Positions 16,973-25,442 of a stretch of 64,000 nucleotides of DNA are shown here, one piece after another. The notes under the pieces are model-generated. The model worked only from the letters and a program-made list of their open reading frames with translations, was not told where the DNA came from and made no database searches. Location of the stretch: the NCBI RefSeq assembly GCF_002868735.1, contig NZ_CP025613.1:682001-746000 (forward strand), written 5' to 3'. The stretch comes from Niveispirillum cyanobacteriorum (GTDB lineage: Bacteria; Pseudomonadota; Alphaproteobacteria; Azospirillales; Azospirillaceae). The translations under genes and the position numbers were made by a program. Within the stretch, counting starts at the first letter, position 1. The number at the start of each line of letters is the position of its first letter.

Positions 16973-18157
16973 ATGACCGCACCCCTGACCCTGTCCGCCA
17001 AGGAAGCCGCCGCCGAGCTGGGCGTCAGCCTGGCCACGCTTTACGCCTATGTCAGCCGGGGCCTGATCCGGTCAGAGGCGCCGGCGGGCGGGCGCACGCG
17101 GCTATACCGGGCCGAGGATGTCCGCGCCTTGGTGACCCGGCGCGACCGGCCCGTTGAGGCCGCCAGCGACCGGGCGCTGGATTGGGGCGCACCTGTCCTG
17201 GAATCGGCCATTACCCTGATCACGGGCGACGGGCTTTATTATCGCGGGCGGGATGCCGGCGATCTGGCCGCCAGCGCCACGCTGGAGGCGGTAGCCAGCC
17301 TGCTGTGGGACAGCACGGAGGATGCTTTCGCGGAGGAACCGCCCGTCCTGCCCGCCTTTGCCAACCTGCCGCCCGGACTGGACCCGCTGGACCGGCTTTT
17401 GTCGTTGCTGCCACTGGCGGCGGCGGGCGACCTGCGGTCCGTGAACCGCACACCGGCAGGACTGGCGCGGACGGGTGCCCGCATCCTGCGCCTGATCGCG
17501 GGCATCCTGACAGGCACCAACCCCTCCGCGCTGCCCCTGCATCAGCAACTGTGCGGCGCCTGGGGTGTGGCAGGACCGGGGGCGGAGCTGATCCGGGCGG
17601 CACTGGTCCTATGTGCGGATCATGAACTGAACGCCTCCGCCTTTACCGTGCGCTGCGTTGCCTCCACCGGGGCCAGCCCCTATGCCGCCCTGTCGGCGGG
17701 AATCGGCGCCCTGCGCGGCCCCCGCCATGGTGGGATGACAGCGCGGGTGGCGGCCATCCTGCCGGGCCTGCTGGACGCGCCCGACCCGGCACAGGCCCTG
17801 GCCGCCCATCTGGCGCGCGGGGATGAGCTGCCGGGATTTGGCCATCCACTTTATGCCAGGGGCGATGTTCGGGCAGCCTGGATGTTGAAGCGGATGGCGG
17901 CGATCTGGGGGGCCGATACCCGTATGCGCCGCGCCATGGCCCTGGCCCGCACCGCGACGGAGATGGCGGGGACGCCACCGACCATCGATTTCGCGCTGGT
18001 CCTGCTGGCCGACCGTCTGGGACTGCCGCCGCATGCGCCCATTACTATCTTCACCCTGGGGCGCAGTGCGGGATGGGTGGCGCATCTTCTGGAACAGGTG
18101 CGGTCAGGTGTCCTGATCCGGCCGCGCGCCCGCTACACAGGGGTGCGGCCTGCCTGA
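16973..18157 (+). CDS. Citrate synthase-like protein with N-terminal HTH domain
   Basis: A 394-residue protein. Residues 1-50 form a MerR/excisionase-like HTH (LSAKEAAAELGVSLATLYAYVSRGLI, then GGRTRLYRAEDVRALVTRR). The rest is a citrate-synthase fold: the His motif DHELNASAFTVR, a second His in GPRHGGMTARV, the catalytic Asp in PTIDFALVLLADRLG, and Arg in IFTLGRSAGW. The normally conserved Arg of GFGHR is Pro here (PGFGHPLYARGD), so the substrate pocket is changed. ATG 16973 follows the palindromic element directly. It could be an enzyme subunit pairing with the divergent homologue, a CoA-ester-sensing transcription factor, or both. HTH-bearing homologues exist in other proteobacteria, but I know of no assigned role. 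Confidence 0.8.
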   Translation: MTAPLTLSAKEAAAELGVSLATLYAYVSRGLIRSEAPAGGRTRLYRAEDVRALVTRRDRPVEAASDRALDWGAPVLESAITLITGDGLYYRGRDAGDLAASATLEAVASLLWDSTEDAFAEEPPVLPAFANLPPGLDPLDRLLSLLPLAAAGDLRSVNRTPAGLARTGARILRLIAGILTGTNPSALPLHQQLCGAWGVAGPGAELIRAALVLCADHELNASAFTVRCVASTGASPYAALSAGIGALRGPRHGGMTARVAAILPGLLDAPDPAQALAAHLARGDELPGFGHPLYARGDVRAAWMLKRMAAIWGADTRMRRAMALARTATEMAGTPPTIDFALVLLADRLGLPPHAPITIFTLGRSAGWVAHLLEQVRSGVLIRPRARYTGVRPA

Positions 18158-18196
18158 CCCCTTGCCCAGACGCGGTATCTTCGCCATATCCAGGGC

Positions 18197-18637
18197 ATGA
18201 GCGAGCCCGCTGATAAATATAGTGAGAAAGCCCTACGCATCGATCCGATCAAGATGCGCAGCGATGCCGACCTTGTCCGCCGCCGCTTCTGGGACAAGCT
18301 GCGCGGCAGTCTTGCCCGTATACCCTTTGCCGACCGCGTCATCGCCGCCCGCTATGCCGCCACCGACCCGGCCACACCGCTTCGTGACAAGGCAGTGCTG
18401 CTGGGGGCGCTGGCATACTTCATCATGCCAGTGGATGCGGTCCCGGATTTCGTCACCTTGCTGGGCTTCACCGACGATCTGGCTGTCCTGACACTGGCCC
18501 TGCGTACGGCTGCTGGCTCCATCCGCGAGGAACACCGTCAGCAGGCCCGCGCCTGGCTGGATGGGCATTCAGTCAGCACGGCCAAGGCCGAGGATGTGGC
18601 GAAGGGGCCGATCATCGACCATGACGGGCGGGCATGA
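18197..18637 (+). CDS. YkvA family (DUF1232) membrane protein
   Basis: A 146-residue protein with the DUF1232/YkvA core: LRDKAVLLGALAYFIMPVDAVPDF, then LLGFTDDLAVLTLALR. The Asp-rich turn after the hydrophobic helix (MPVDAVPDF) is the family hallmark. It probably has one or two short membrane-associated helices. Function is unknown in all relatives. It starts 39 bp after the HTH-citrate-synthase gene, on the same strand, and ends against the bidirectional terminator shared with hppA. Confidence 0.85.
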   Translation: MSEPADKYSEKALRIDPIKMRSDADLVRRRFWDKLRGSLARIPFADRVIAARYAATDPATPLRDKAVLLGALAYFIMPVDAVPDFVTLLGFTDDLAVLTLALRTAAGSIREEHRQQARAWLDGHSVSTAKAEDVAKGPIIDHDGRA

Positions 18638-18642
18638 AAAAA

Positions 18643-18666
18643 CCCCGGCCTGTCACCAGACCGGGG
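18643..18666 (-). terminator. Rho-independent terminator of hppA
   Basis: A CCCCGG-x-CTG / CAG-x-CCGGGG stem (one mismatch) with a 4-nt loop. On the minus strand it is followed by TTTTTT, 24 bp after the hppA stop. It also lies 6 bp after the stop of the YkvA gene and may end both. Confidence 0.88.
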
Positions 18667-18689
18667 CTTATCAAGTGCATGCGTAACGC

Positions 18690-20813
18690 TTAGCCGTGGG
18701 CCAGGATGGCCAGCAGCAGCAGCGCCACAATGTTGGTGATCTTGATCATCGGGTTCACGGCGGGGCCTGCCGTGTCCTTATAGGGATCGCCCACGGTGTC
18801 ACCGGTCACGGCCGCCTTGTGTGCGTCCGAACCCTTGCCGCCATGGTGCCCCTCTTCGATGTATTTCTTGGCATTGTCCCAGGCGCCGCCGCCCGACGTC
18901 ATCGAGATGGCGACGAACAGGCCCGTGACGATCACGCCCAGCAGCATGGCGCCAACGGCGCTGAACGCCGCCCCCTTGCCCGCGATCGCGGCCACAATGA
19001 AATACAGGACCACCGGGGCCAGCACCGGCAGCAGCGAGGGAATGATCATCTCCTTGATCGCGGCCTTGGTCAGCATGTCCACGGCGCGGCCATAGTCCGG
19101 CTTGGACGTCCCGGCCATGATGCCCTTATCCTCCCGGAACTGACGGCGCACCTCTTCCACCACAGAGCCGGCGGCGCGACCCACGGCGGTCATGCCCATG
19201 GCGCCGAACAGATAGGGCAGCAGGCCGCCGAGGATCAGACCGACGACGACATAGGGGTTGGCGAGGCTGAAATCCACCGTCACCCCATCGAAATAGGGGT
19301 AGGTGCCGGCATTGGCGATGAAGAACTTCAGATCCTCATTATAAGCCGCGAACAGCACCAGGGCACCCAGACCGGCGGAACCGATGGCATAGCCCTTGGT
19401 GACGGCCTTTGTCGTGTTGCCCACGGCGTCCAGCGCGTCGGTGGTGACGCGCACATCCTTGGGCAGGTCGGCCATTTCGGCGATGCCGCCGCCATTGTCG
19501 GTGACGGGGCCATAGGCATCCAGCGCCACGACCATGCCAGCCACGGCCAGCATGCTGGTCACCGCGATGGCGATGCCGAACAATCCTGCCAGCAGGAAGC
19601 AGGCGATAATGGCGACACAGATCACCAAAGCCGGCAGGGCCGTCGATTCCATCGACACGGCCAAGCCCTGAATGACGTTGGTGCCGTGCCCGGTCGTGGA
19701 GGACTGTGCCACCGACTTTACAGGGCGGTAGTTCGTGCCCGTGTAGTATTCGGTGATCCAGACGATCAGGCCAGTGACGGCCAGACCGACCACACCGCAA
19801 TAGAACAGGTGCCGGCCTGTGAAGGTCACACCATCACCCGTGGTGAAGACGGTCTGGAACCCTTCGGGCAGCACATAATGCGTCACGCCGCCGATGGCGA
19901 CCAGTGACAGCAGGCCACAGGCGATGAAGCCCTTGTACAGCGCGCCCATGATGTTGTTGGACGAGCCCAACTTCACGAAGTAAGTGCCGATGATGGAGGT
20001 GATGATGCACGCCCCGCCAATGGCCAGCGGATAGACCAGGGCCGACGACAGCACGCCCTGACCGGCAAAGAAGATGGAGGCCAGCACCATGGTGGCCACA
20101 ACGGTGACGGCATAGGTTTCGAACAGGTCGGCAGCCATGCCCGCGCAGTCGCCGACATTGTCACCGACATTGTCGGCGATGACGGCGGGGTTGCGCGGGT
20201 CATCTTCCGGGATTCCGGCCTCGACCTTGCCCACCAAATCGGCACCCACGTCGGCACCCTTGGTGAAGATGCCGCCGCCCAGGCGCGCGAAGATGGAGAT
20301 CAGCGAGGCGCCAAAGCCGAGCGCGACCAGCGCGTCGATCAGTTCACGGCCCGTGACGCCCATGGAGGTCAGCACGAAGTAATAGCCGGCGACACCCAGC
20401 AGGGCCAGGCCCGCCACCAGCATGCCGGTCACGGCACCGGCGCGGAAGGCCAGCGACAGGCCCTGGGCCAGACCCTGACGCGAAGCCTCTGCCGTACGGA
20501 CATTGGCGCGCACGGAGATATTCATGCCGATATAGCCGGCGGCGGCGGACAGGACCGCGCCGATGATGAAGCCGATGGCAACCTTGGCACCCAGCAGCAC
20601 ACCGACCAGCACCGCAATCACGACTCCGACAATGCCGATGGTCGTGTATTGACGGTTCAGATAGGCACCCGCACCGATCTGGATGGCGTGGGCGATTTCC
20701 TGCATGCGGGCATTGCCCGGACTGGCGGAGAGCACGGCACGGGCCGTTACCAGCCCATAAAGAATGGCCAGCACCCCACATGCCAGCACGAAGTACAGCA
20801 CTTGCGTGGTCAT
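18690..20813 (-). CDS. hppA: K+-independent H+-translocating membrane pyrophosphatase
   Basis: A 707-residue polytopic enzyme (about 16 helices) that hydrolyses pyrophosphate and pumps protons across the inner membrane. The catalytic segment [21 protein letters not shown] and the downstream block [18 protein letters not shown] are intact. The signature [20 protein letters not shown] carries Lys where K+-dependent enzymes have Ala (GNTTAA), which places it in the K+-independent, H+-pumping class. A third conserved acidic block ([14 protein letters not shown], then [17 protein letters not shown]) is near the C-terminus. ATG 20813 has AAGGAAA upstream. It is transcribed alone and ends in a strong terminator. 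Confidence 0.96.
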   Translation of the reverse strand: MTTQVLYFVLACGVLAILYGLVTARAVLSASPGNARMQEIAHAIQIGAGAYLNRQYTTIGIVGVVIAVLVGVLLGAKVAIGFIIGAVLSAAAGYIGMNISVRANVRTAEASRQGLAQGLSLAFRAGAVTGMLVAGLALLGVAGYYFVLTSMGVTGRELIDALVALGFGASLISIFARLGGGIFTKGADVGADLVGKVEAGIPEDDPRNPAVIADNVGDNVGDCAGMAADLFETYAVTVVATMVLASIFFAGQGVLSSALVYPLAIGGACIITSIIGTYFVKLGSSNNIMGALYKGFIACGLLSLVAIGGVTHYVLPEGFQTVFTTGDGVTFTGRHLFYCGVVGLAVTGLIVWITEYYTGTNYRPVKSVAQSSTTGHGTNVIQGLAVSMESTALPALVICVAIIACFLLAGLFGIAIAVTSMLAVAGMVVALDAYGPVTDNGGGIAEMADLPKDVRVTTDALDAVGNTTKAVTKGYAIGSAGLGALVLFAAYNEDLKFFIANAGTYPYFDGVTVDFSLANPYVVVGLILGGLLPYLFGAMGMTAVGRAAGSVVEEVRRQFREDKGIMAGTSKPDYGRAVDMLTKAAIKEMIIPSLLPVLAPVVLYFIVAAIAGKGAAFSAVGAMLLGVIVTGLFVAISMTSGGGAWDNAKKYIEEGHHGGKGSDAHKAAVTGDTVGDPYKDTAGPAVNPMIKITNIVALLLLAILAHG

Positions 20814-21167
20814 GTCGTTTCCTTACCCTGTTGAAGATGCCGCTTCTGTTTTTCTGACCGGACGGCCGGCGGCATTAGGCGGGCGCAAGCATGCCATGCG
20901 TTTTTGAATGCGGCAATACGCCACCATTAACCAGACTTGCACTTTGCACTGCGGCATTGCAGTGCGGGATGATTCGGACGCGGATGCGGCAGCGTCCGTG
21001 CAACATGATGAAACAGAAAACAGAGGGCTGTTTCACGGAGGCAGGCCTTTCCCCGCTCCGAAAGCCGATGGCTCCGAAGGGGGGCAGGCGCAGCAGGGGC
21101 GTTAATATGGGCAGTCTAACAGAAGGGCGGCAGCGGGTCAGCAGTGCCGACGCAGTGCCGCCGGCTC
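20814..21167. other. 354-bp intergenic region with two adjacent hairpins
   Basis: No gene recognised. Two perfect 7-bp stems lie close together: GCACTGC/GCAGTGC (20946-20965) and CGGACGC/GCGTCCG (20975-20998). The hppA promoter should lie here. Short frames on the plus strand have neither a convincing ribosome-binding site nor protein-like composition. Confidence 0.5.
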
Positions 21168-21632
21168 TTAATAAACCGGTCGTTGGCTGACCGACTGAAT
21201 CAGCACGTCATGCACGACGCCGGGGCCCAGCACCTTGTCCGTGGTTTCCATCAGCTTGGTCTTCAGGGCGGGAATGTTCAGGACCTGGCCGTCGATCACC
21301 TGCCCCTTGTCGATGCCACCATAAAGGGCCTGGACATAGGCATCGACCAGACGGGGGCTTTGCACGCGGACTTGTTCGCGGATCGTGTCGTCATCCACTT
21401 CCAGGCTGACCGTGACCATGATGTTCTGTTCGACCGTCTTGGCGCCCATGACGGGCACGATCATCGGCCCCACCTGCACGAAGACGGGGGGACCCGTGCG
21501 CTCCTTCTTCTTGGGCGCTTCTTCTACATGCTCGCCTTCCTTGTGCGGCTTCGGCCCAAACATGACATAGCCGCCGACACCGGCGCCGATCAGCACCAGC
21601 AAGGCCAGGACAAGCAGGATGATTTTCTTCAT
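21168..21632 (-). CDS. FliL-like flagellar basal body-associated protein
   Basis: A 154-residue single-pass membrane protein: a short cytoplasmic Met-Lys-Lys, a transmembrane helix at about residues 4-25 (IILLVLALLVLIGAGVGGYV), a charged Lys/Glu-rich linker, and a periplasmic domain (PPVFVQVGPMIVPVMGAK, then VTVSLEVDDDTIREQV). Layout and length match FliL, which stabilises stators at the motor. No other flagellar gene is near, so it may be an orphan paralogue acting elsewhere. It is isolated, with only a weak ribosome-binding site. An unrelated single-pass protein of similar layout is the alternative. Confidence 0.65.
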   Translation of the reverse strand: MKKIILLVLALLVLIGAGVGGYVMFGPKPHKEGEHVEEAPKKKERTGPPVFVQVGPMIVPVMGAKTVEQNIMVTVSLEVDDDTIREQVRVQSPRLVDAYVQALYGGIDKGQVIDGQVLNIPALKTKLMETTDKVLGPGVVHDVLIQSVSQRPVY

Positions 21633-21762
21633 GGAACAGACGCCCCTTCAACAGACGGACGCATTATAGCACCCCGACGCCCGCGCCCAAGAGCGCCAAT
21701 TCCGGGAAGGTGCTGCGCCCCGCCGAATTGAACGTTGTTCATTTACTGTTTGAAGTCAAGTG

Positions 21763-21793
21763 AAGGTTGGGGGCGATGCCCGCCCCCAACCTT
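21763..21793 (-). terminator. 12-bp hairpin after the hydratase gene
   Basis: AAGGTTGGGGGC (21763-21774) pairs perfectly with GCCCCCAACCTT (21782-21793) around a 7-nt loop, 11 bp after the stop at 21804. The U-tract is poor (TTCACTT), so it may act as a terminator or as a 3'-end stabiliser. Confidence 0.7.
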
Positions 21794-21803
21794 CGTGAGC
21801 CGA

Positions 21804-22604
21804 TTAGCGCGGCTGTGCCTGGACGGTCCGCACCTTGATCTCCCCACCCGGCACGAAGGTGACGGTGGAGGACTGACCCAAGGCGATGTCATGGATGCCC
21901 GTCACCGCCCCGGTGGTGATCAGGGTGCCTGCCGGCAGGGCAATGCCCCGCGCCCGGCAATGGGCCAGCAGGAAGGCGACCGCCTGGACGGGCGTGCCGG
22001 GGATGCTGGCAAAGCTGCCCGTGCCAACCACCTCACCTTCGATCCGGGTTTCAACGGTCAGGCTTTCAGGCGCCGCATCCTCCCAGCCTTTCAGTTCAGG
22101 CCCAACGATCAGGCCGGCATTATTGCCGAAATCGCTGACCACCACGGTGGGACCCAGCTTGTTGATGGTGGCCAGCGGGCTGCCGGCCAGTTCGATACCG
22201 GCATGGATGGAACCGATCAGGGACTTCGCTTCCGCCTCATCCGAGGGGCCGGTGGCCGGCATATCAGCGCCCAGCTTCACCACGAACTCCCCCTCGACTG
22301 CTGCGAAGCCGCCGGGAATGACGGGCAGGTCGATGACCTGACCCTCACTGTAATCCCATACATTGCCGTCAAACACGGGACCGGCCAGACGCATGGCCCC
22401 CAGTTTCTCCCGGAACGCCGGCGGCACCATGCCAATCTTCCAGCCGCGCACGGGCGTGGGCCACAGAGAGCGTGCCACATCCTGAATATCATAGGACTGG
22501 GTCAGGTGATCGGGGATCGTACCGGGATAATCCGGCAGCGCGGTAGCGGCACGGCGGGCAGCGACAAAACGCTGAGCGATTTCCTGGGCGGTGGACACCG
22601 TCAT
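21804..22604 (-). CDS. 2-keto-4-pentenoate hydratase-like (FAH/MhpD fold) enzyme
   Basis: A 266-residue protein of the MhpD/HpcG/DmpE hydratase and decarboxylase group: SYDIQDVARSLWPTPVRGWKIG, the metal-site Glu in VEGEFVVKLG, and GTLITTGAVTGIHDIALGQS near the C-terminus. Classic members hydrate 2-hydroxypenta-2,4-dienoate in aromatic breakdown. ATG 22604 was chosen; AGGAG is close to it, and an earlier in-frame ATG exists. Although it resembles aromatic-pathway enzymes, it carries one of the TGACACCGGT sites shared by the pectin genes (22645-22659). It could therefore act on a sugar-derived 2-keto-3-deoxy acid (inference). Confidence 0.82.
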   Translation of the reverse strand: MTVSTAQEIAQRFVAARRAATALPDYPGTIPDHLTQSYDIQDVARSLWPTPVRGWKIGMVPPAFREKLGAMRLAGPVFDGNVWDYSEGQVIDLPVIPGGFAAVEGEFVVKLGADMPATGPSDEAEAKSLIGSIHAGIELAGSPLATINKLGPTVVVSDFGNNAGLIVGPELKGWEDAAPESLTVETRIEGEVVGTGSFASIPGTPVQAVAFLLAHCRARGIALPAGTLITTGAVTGIHDIALGQSSTVTFVPGGEIKVRTVQAQPR

Positions 22605-22644
22605 AACTCCTGAAATATGGGATATATCAGGCGCCATCCTATGA

Positions 22645-22659
22645 TGACACCGGTTTCCA
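22645..22659. promoter_or_regulatory. Candidate LacI operator, site 1
   Basis: TGACACCGGTTTCCA, 41 bp upstream of the hydratase start. It differs by one base from site 2 (TGACACCGGTTACCA read on the minus strand). Confidence 0.7.
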
Positions 22660-22702
22660 TGCAAGGCGGCAGGAGCCGTGGATGAACCCACGGCCCGAAC
22701 CA

Positions 22703-23806
22703 TCAGGCCTTGGGCGGCGCGCTGCTTTCGCGGACCACCAGATGCGGCTGGAAAATCGTCTCGCGTAGCTTGGCGTCGGGCTGCGCGATGCGCTGGATCA
22801 GCTTTTCGGCCGCCACACGGCCCATGTCGCGGACGGGCGAGCGCACCGTTGACAGGGCGGGGCACATGCGCAGCGCCAGCTGACTGTCGTCGAAACCGAC
22901 AACCGTCAGGTCCTGGGGAATGGCGATCCCCTTCTGATAGGCGATGCGATAGACGCCGGCGGCCATTTCGTCGTTACAGGCGAAAATGGCCGTGGGCGGG
23001 TTCGCCATCGACAGCAGCTTTTCAGCGCATTCCTGGCCGCTTTCGAACGTGTAGGCACCCTGCGCCGACAGCTCCGGGTCCAGTGACAGGCCGTGGCGGG
23101 CCAGACCATCGGCAAAGCCACGGCGGCGTTCCTGTGCGGATTTATATTGCGGTGTGCCGGCGATATAGCCGATGCGGCGATGGCCCAGCTCGACCAGATG
23201 ATCGGCCACCTCTGCCGCACCCTTATAATCCTCATACACGACCAGATGGGCAGCGACATCCAGGGGCACGCAGGCGACGCGGATAAAGCGGCAGCCGATT
23301 TCCACCAGCATGGCGGCCAGCGCCTCATCCTCCGACAAGGGCGGCAGCAGGATGACGCCATCCAGCTTCTGCCGCTCCACGAACTGCCGCATCTCCTTCA
23401 TATAGGTCGGGCTGGTGCGGATGCAGGGATGCACGACCAGTTCAAACCCGCTTTTGCGGCAGGCCTCCAGAATACCCGCCTGGACATTCACCACATACTG
23501 GCTGTTGGGATTGTCATAGATGATGCCCAGCAGGAAGGAGCGCTGGGACGCCAATCCGCGCGCCTGGGGGTCCGGCTCATAACCGATATCATCAATGACC
23601 TTGGTGATCTTCTGACGGGTTTCCTCATTCACCAGGGGCGACTGGTTGATGACCCGCGACACGGTTTTCTTCGACACCTCCGCCAGACGGGCCACATCAT
23701 TGATGGTGGGCCGGCGCTTCAGGTCCCAGATATAGGTCTTCGGCGCTTCCGGCTTTTCGGCCTGTTCGGTCACGGCGGCAGCGTCGGCAGTGCGGGCACG
23801 GGGCAT
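22703..23806 (-). CDS. LacI family transcriptional regulator
   Basis: A 367-residue regulator. The HTH and hinge are at about residues 33-85 (PTINDVARLAEVSKKTVSRV, then KVIDDIGYEPDPQARGLA). A periplasmic-binding-protein-like sensor domain follows (LLGIIYDNPNSQYVVNVQAGI, AIFACNDEMAAGVYRIAYQKG, LTVVGFDDSQLALRMCP). About 30 residues precede the HTH, longer than usual, and downstream in-frame starts are possible. It is divergent from the pectate lyase gene, with site 2 between them, and six similar sites lie over 13 kb. It is the obvious candidate regulator of the uronate genes. The inducer is probably KDG or a uronate derivative (inference). Confidence 0.93.
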   Translation of the reverse strand: MPRARTADAAAVTEQAEKPEAPKTYIWDLKRRPTINDVARLAEVSKKTVSRVINQSPLVNEETRQKITKVIDDIGYEPDPQARGLASQRSFLLGIIYDNPNSQYVVNVQAGILEACRKSGFELVVHPCIRTSPTYMKEMRQFVERQKLDGVILLPPLSEDEALAAMLVEIGCRFIRVACVPLDVAAHLVVYEDYKGAAEVADHLVELGHRRIGYIAGTPQYKSAQERRRGFADGLARHGLSLDPELSAQGAYTFESGQECAEKLLSMANPPTAIFACNDEMAAGVYRIAYQKGIAIPQDLTVVGFDDSQLALRMCPALSTVRSPVRDMGRVAAEKLIQRIAQPDAKLRETIFQPHLVVRESSAPPKA

Positions 23807-23845
23807 GGAGGGTGCTGTCCCATTTTGATGTGTTTATCGGCATCA

Positions 23846-23866
23846 ATTGTCCCCCCAGGGGACAAT
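23846..23866. promoter_or_regulatory. Perfect 9-bp inverted repeat upstream of the LacI gene
   Basis: ATTGTCCCC and GGGGACAAT face each other across CCA, 40 bp upstream of the regulator start. It may be a protein-binding palindrome or a 5'-UTR hairpin. It differs from the TGACACCGGT sites, so another regulator is possible. Confidence 0.5.
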
Positions 23867-23974
23867 AAGAATGTACTGCACTGTGCGCCGGGATGGCGCA
23901 ACCCCAAATCCGTCAGGGCGAAAGTTTCGCGGCGTTGGTCTTCCGCTTTTCATTTGCCGAACCCTGATGAATAA

Positions 23975-23989
23975 TGGTAACCGGTGTCA
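23975..23989. promoter_or_regulatory. Candidate LacI operator, site 2
   Basis: TGGTAACCGGTGTCA on the plus strand (TGACACCGGTTACCA on minus), 61 bp upstream of the pectate lyase start and 168 bp upstream of the LacI start. It could control both. Confidence 0.75.
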
Positions 23990-24050
23990 GTTCATGTGTA
24001 AAGACGGTACGCAAAGCTAATACCGCACTCCGTGATATAGGGAGAGCCTG

Positions 24051-25412
24051 ATGAAGATGCGCCCGGCAGCACTTGCTGCCCTGTTGTGCCTGCTGCCCTC
24101 CCTTCCTGCTGCCGCCATCGGCCGCGATGTGGCGCCCGCCGCCATTCCGGCCTTTCCGGGGGCCGAAGGGGCTGGCGCCTATGCCATGGGGGGACGGGGG
24201 GGACGTGTCTTCACCGTTACCAGCCTGGAAGATGCGGGACCGGGCAGCCTGCGCGAGGCGGTGGAGGCCAAGGGGCCGCGCATAGTGGTGTTCGCGGTGT
24301 CGGGGACCATCCAGCTGAAATCCGATCTACGCATCAAGAACGATTTCATCACCATCGCGGGCCAGTCGGCGCCCGGCGGCGGCATCACCTTGCGCGATTA
24401 TCCGCTGATCGTGACGGCCAGCCATGTCGTGATCCGCCATATCCGTTCCCGCCTGGGCAGTGCGGCGGGGCAGGAAGCCGATGCCGTCACGGTCTTTGAT
24501 GGCAAGCACATCATCCTGGACCATGTGTCGGCCAGTTGGTCCACCGATGAAAGCCTGTCGCTGTCCTTCAAATGGAAGGAAGGGATGACGGGGCTGGACA
24601 ATGTGACTGTGCAATGGTCAGTGATCGCCGAGAGCCTGAACAAATCGGTGCATGCCAAGGGCGATCACGGCTATGGCACGCTGGCGCGTGGATCGTTCGG
24701 ATCGCGCTATTCGTTTCACCATAATCTCTGGGCCAGCCACACGGCCCGCATGCCGCGTCCGGGCAATTTTGAGAAGCAGGCCGATGATCCGACCGGCGCC
24801 TTCATGGATTTCCGCAACAATGTCTTCTTCAATTGGAAGGGGACAGGCAAGGGCGGGGCGTCGGGTTATAACGCCGATACGGACGCCGTCACCGCCTACA
24901 ACTTCGTGAACAACTATTATGTGGCGGGATCTGATTCGAAGGGCGCGCACGCCTTTGATGAGAAAAGCCCCGTCGCCAAGGCGTACTTCGCCGGCAATTG
25001 GATGAACCATGCCGAACCAGCGGACCCCTGGTCACTGGTGACAGGTGTGCAGGCCGATGGCTATCGCCAGTCTGCCCCCATCCCGATGGCGGCGGTGACG
25101 ACGGAACCAGCCGATGCTGCCTTTCGCGCGGTTCTGGCCAAGGCGGGGGCGGGGCGCGTGCGCGACAGCGTGGACGAACGGATCACGGCAGGCGTTGCCA
25201 AGGGTGAGGGCCGGATCATCGATAATCAGGATGATGTCGGCGGCTGGCCGGTGCTGGCAGCGGGGGTGTCACCGACCGATAACGACCGGGACGGTATGCC
25301 CGATGCCTGGGAAAAGACCAACGGCCTGAACCCGGCCGATCCGGCGGATGGGGCCACCGACCGCAATGGCGATGGCTACACCAATCTGGAAGAATATCTG
25401 AACGGGTTGTGA
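24051..25412 (+). CDS. Secreted pectate lyase, PL1-type beta-helix
   Basis: A 453-residue secreted protein: Sec signal peptide at residues 1-22, then a right-handed beta-helix. Early blocks are FPGAEGAGAYAMGGRGG and LEDAGPGSLREAVEAKGPR. Further blocks are ITIAGQSAPGGGITLRD, HIILDHVSASWSTDESLS and SFHHNLWASHTARMPRPG. The last has the conserved Arg region of PL1 lyases, which split polygalacturonate by Ca-dependent beta-elimination. The C-terminus (about 408-450) has Asp-rich Ca-binding repeats, DNDRDGMPDAWE and DRNGDGYTNLEEY, as in many PL1 proteins. AGGGAG lies upstream of ATG 24051, and site 2 is in the promoter. It should release unsaturated oligogalacturonides for the TonB receptor. Confidence 0.93.
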   Translation: MKMRPAALAALLCLLPSLPAAAIGRDVAPAAIPAFPGAEGAGAYAMGGRGGRVFTVTSLEDAGPGSLREAVEAKGPRIVVFAVSGTIQLKSDLRIKNDFITIAGQSAPGGGITLRDYPLIVTASHVVIRHIRSRLGSAAGQEADAVTVFDGKHIILDHVSASWSTDESLSLSFKWKEGMTGLDNVTVQWSVIAESLNKSVHAKGDHGYGTLARGSFGSRYSFHHNLWASHTARMPRPGNFEKQADDPTGAFMDFRNNVFFNWKGTGKGGASGYNADTDAVTAYNFVNNYYVAGSDSKGAHAFDEKSPVAKAYFAGNWMNHAEPADPWSLVTGVQADGYRQSAPIPMAAVTTEPADAAFRAVLAKAGAGRVRDSVDERITAGVAKGEGRIIDNQDDVGGWPVLAAGVSPTDNDRDGMPDAWEKTNGLNPADPADGATDRNGDGYTNLEEYLNGL

Positions 25413-25414
25413 CA

Positions 25415-25436
25415 GGGGGCGGGTAACCCCGCCCCC
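25415..25436. terminator. Bidirectional hairpin between the pectate lyase and PepSY genes
   Basis: GGGGGCGGG (25415-25423) and CCCGCCCCC (25428-25436) form a perfect 9-bp stem in the 30-bp convergent gap. It starts 2 bp after the lyase stop and 6 bp from the PepSY stop. Only a short T-run follows (TTAT). Confidence 0.75.
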
Positions 25437-25442
25437 TTATCA

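Noticed and set aside
18696-19907. A 403-codon open frame antisense to hppA
   Set aside because: The pyrophosphatase reading has all catalytic blocks. The antisense frame has no start context or motif.
20891-21190. A 99-codon open frame upstream of hppA
   Set aside because: It has no ribosome-binding site, low-complexity composition and overlaps the end of the FliL-like gene.
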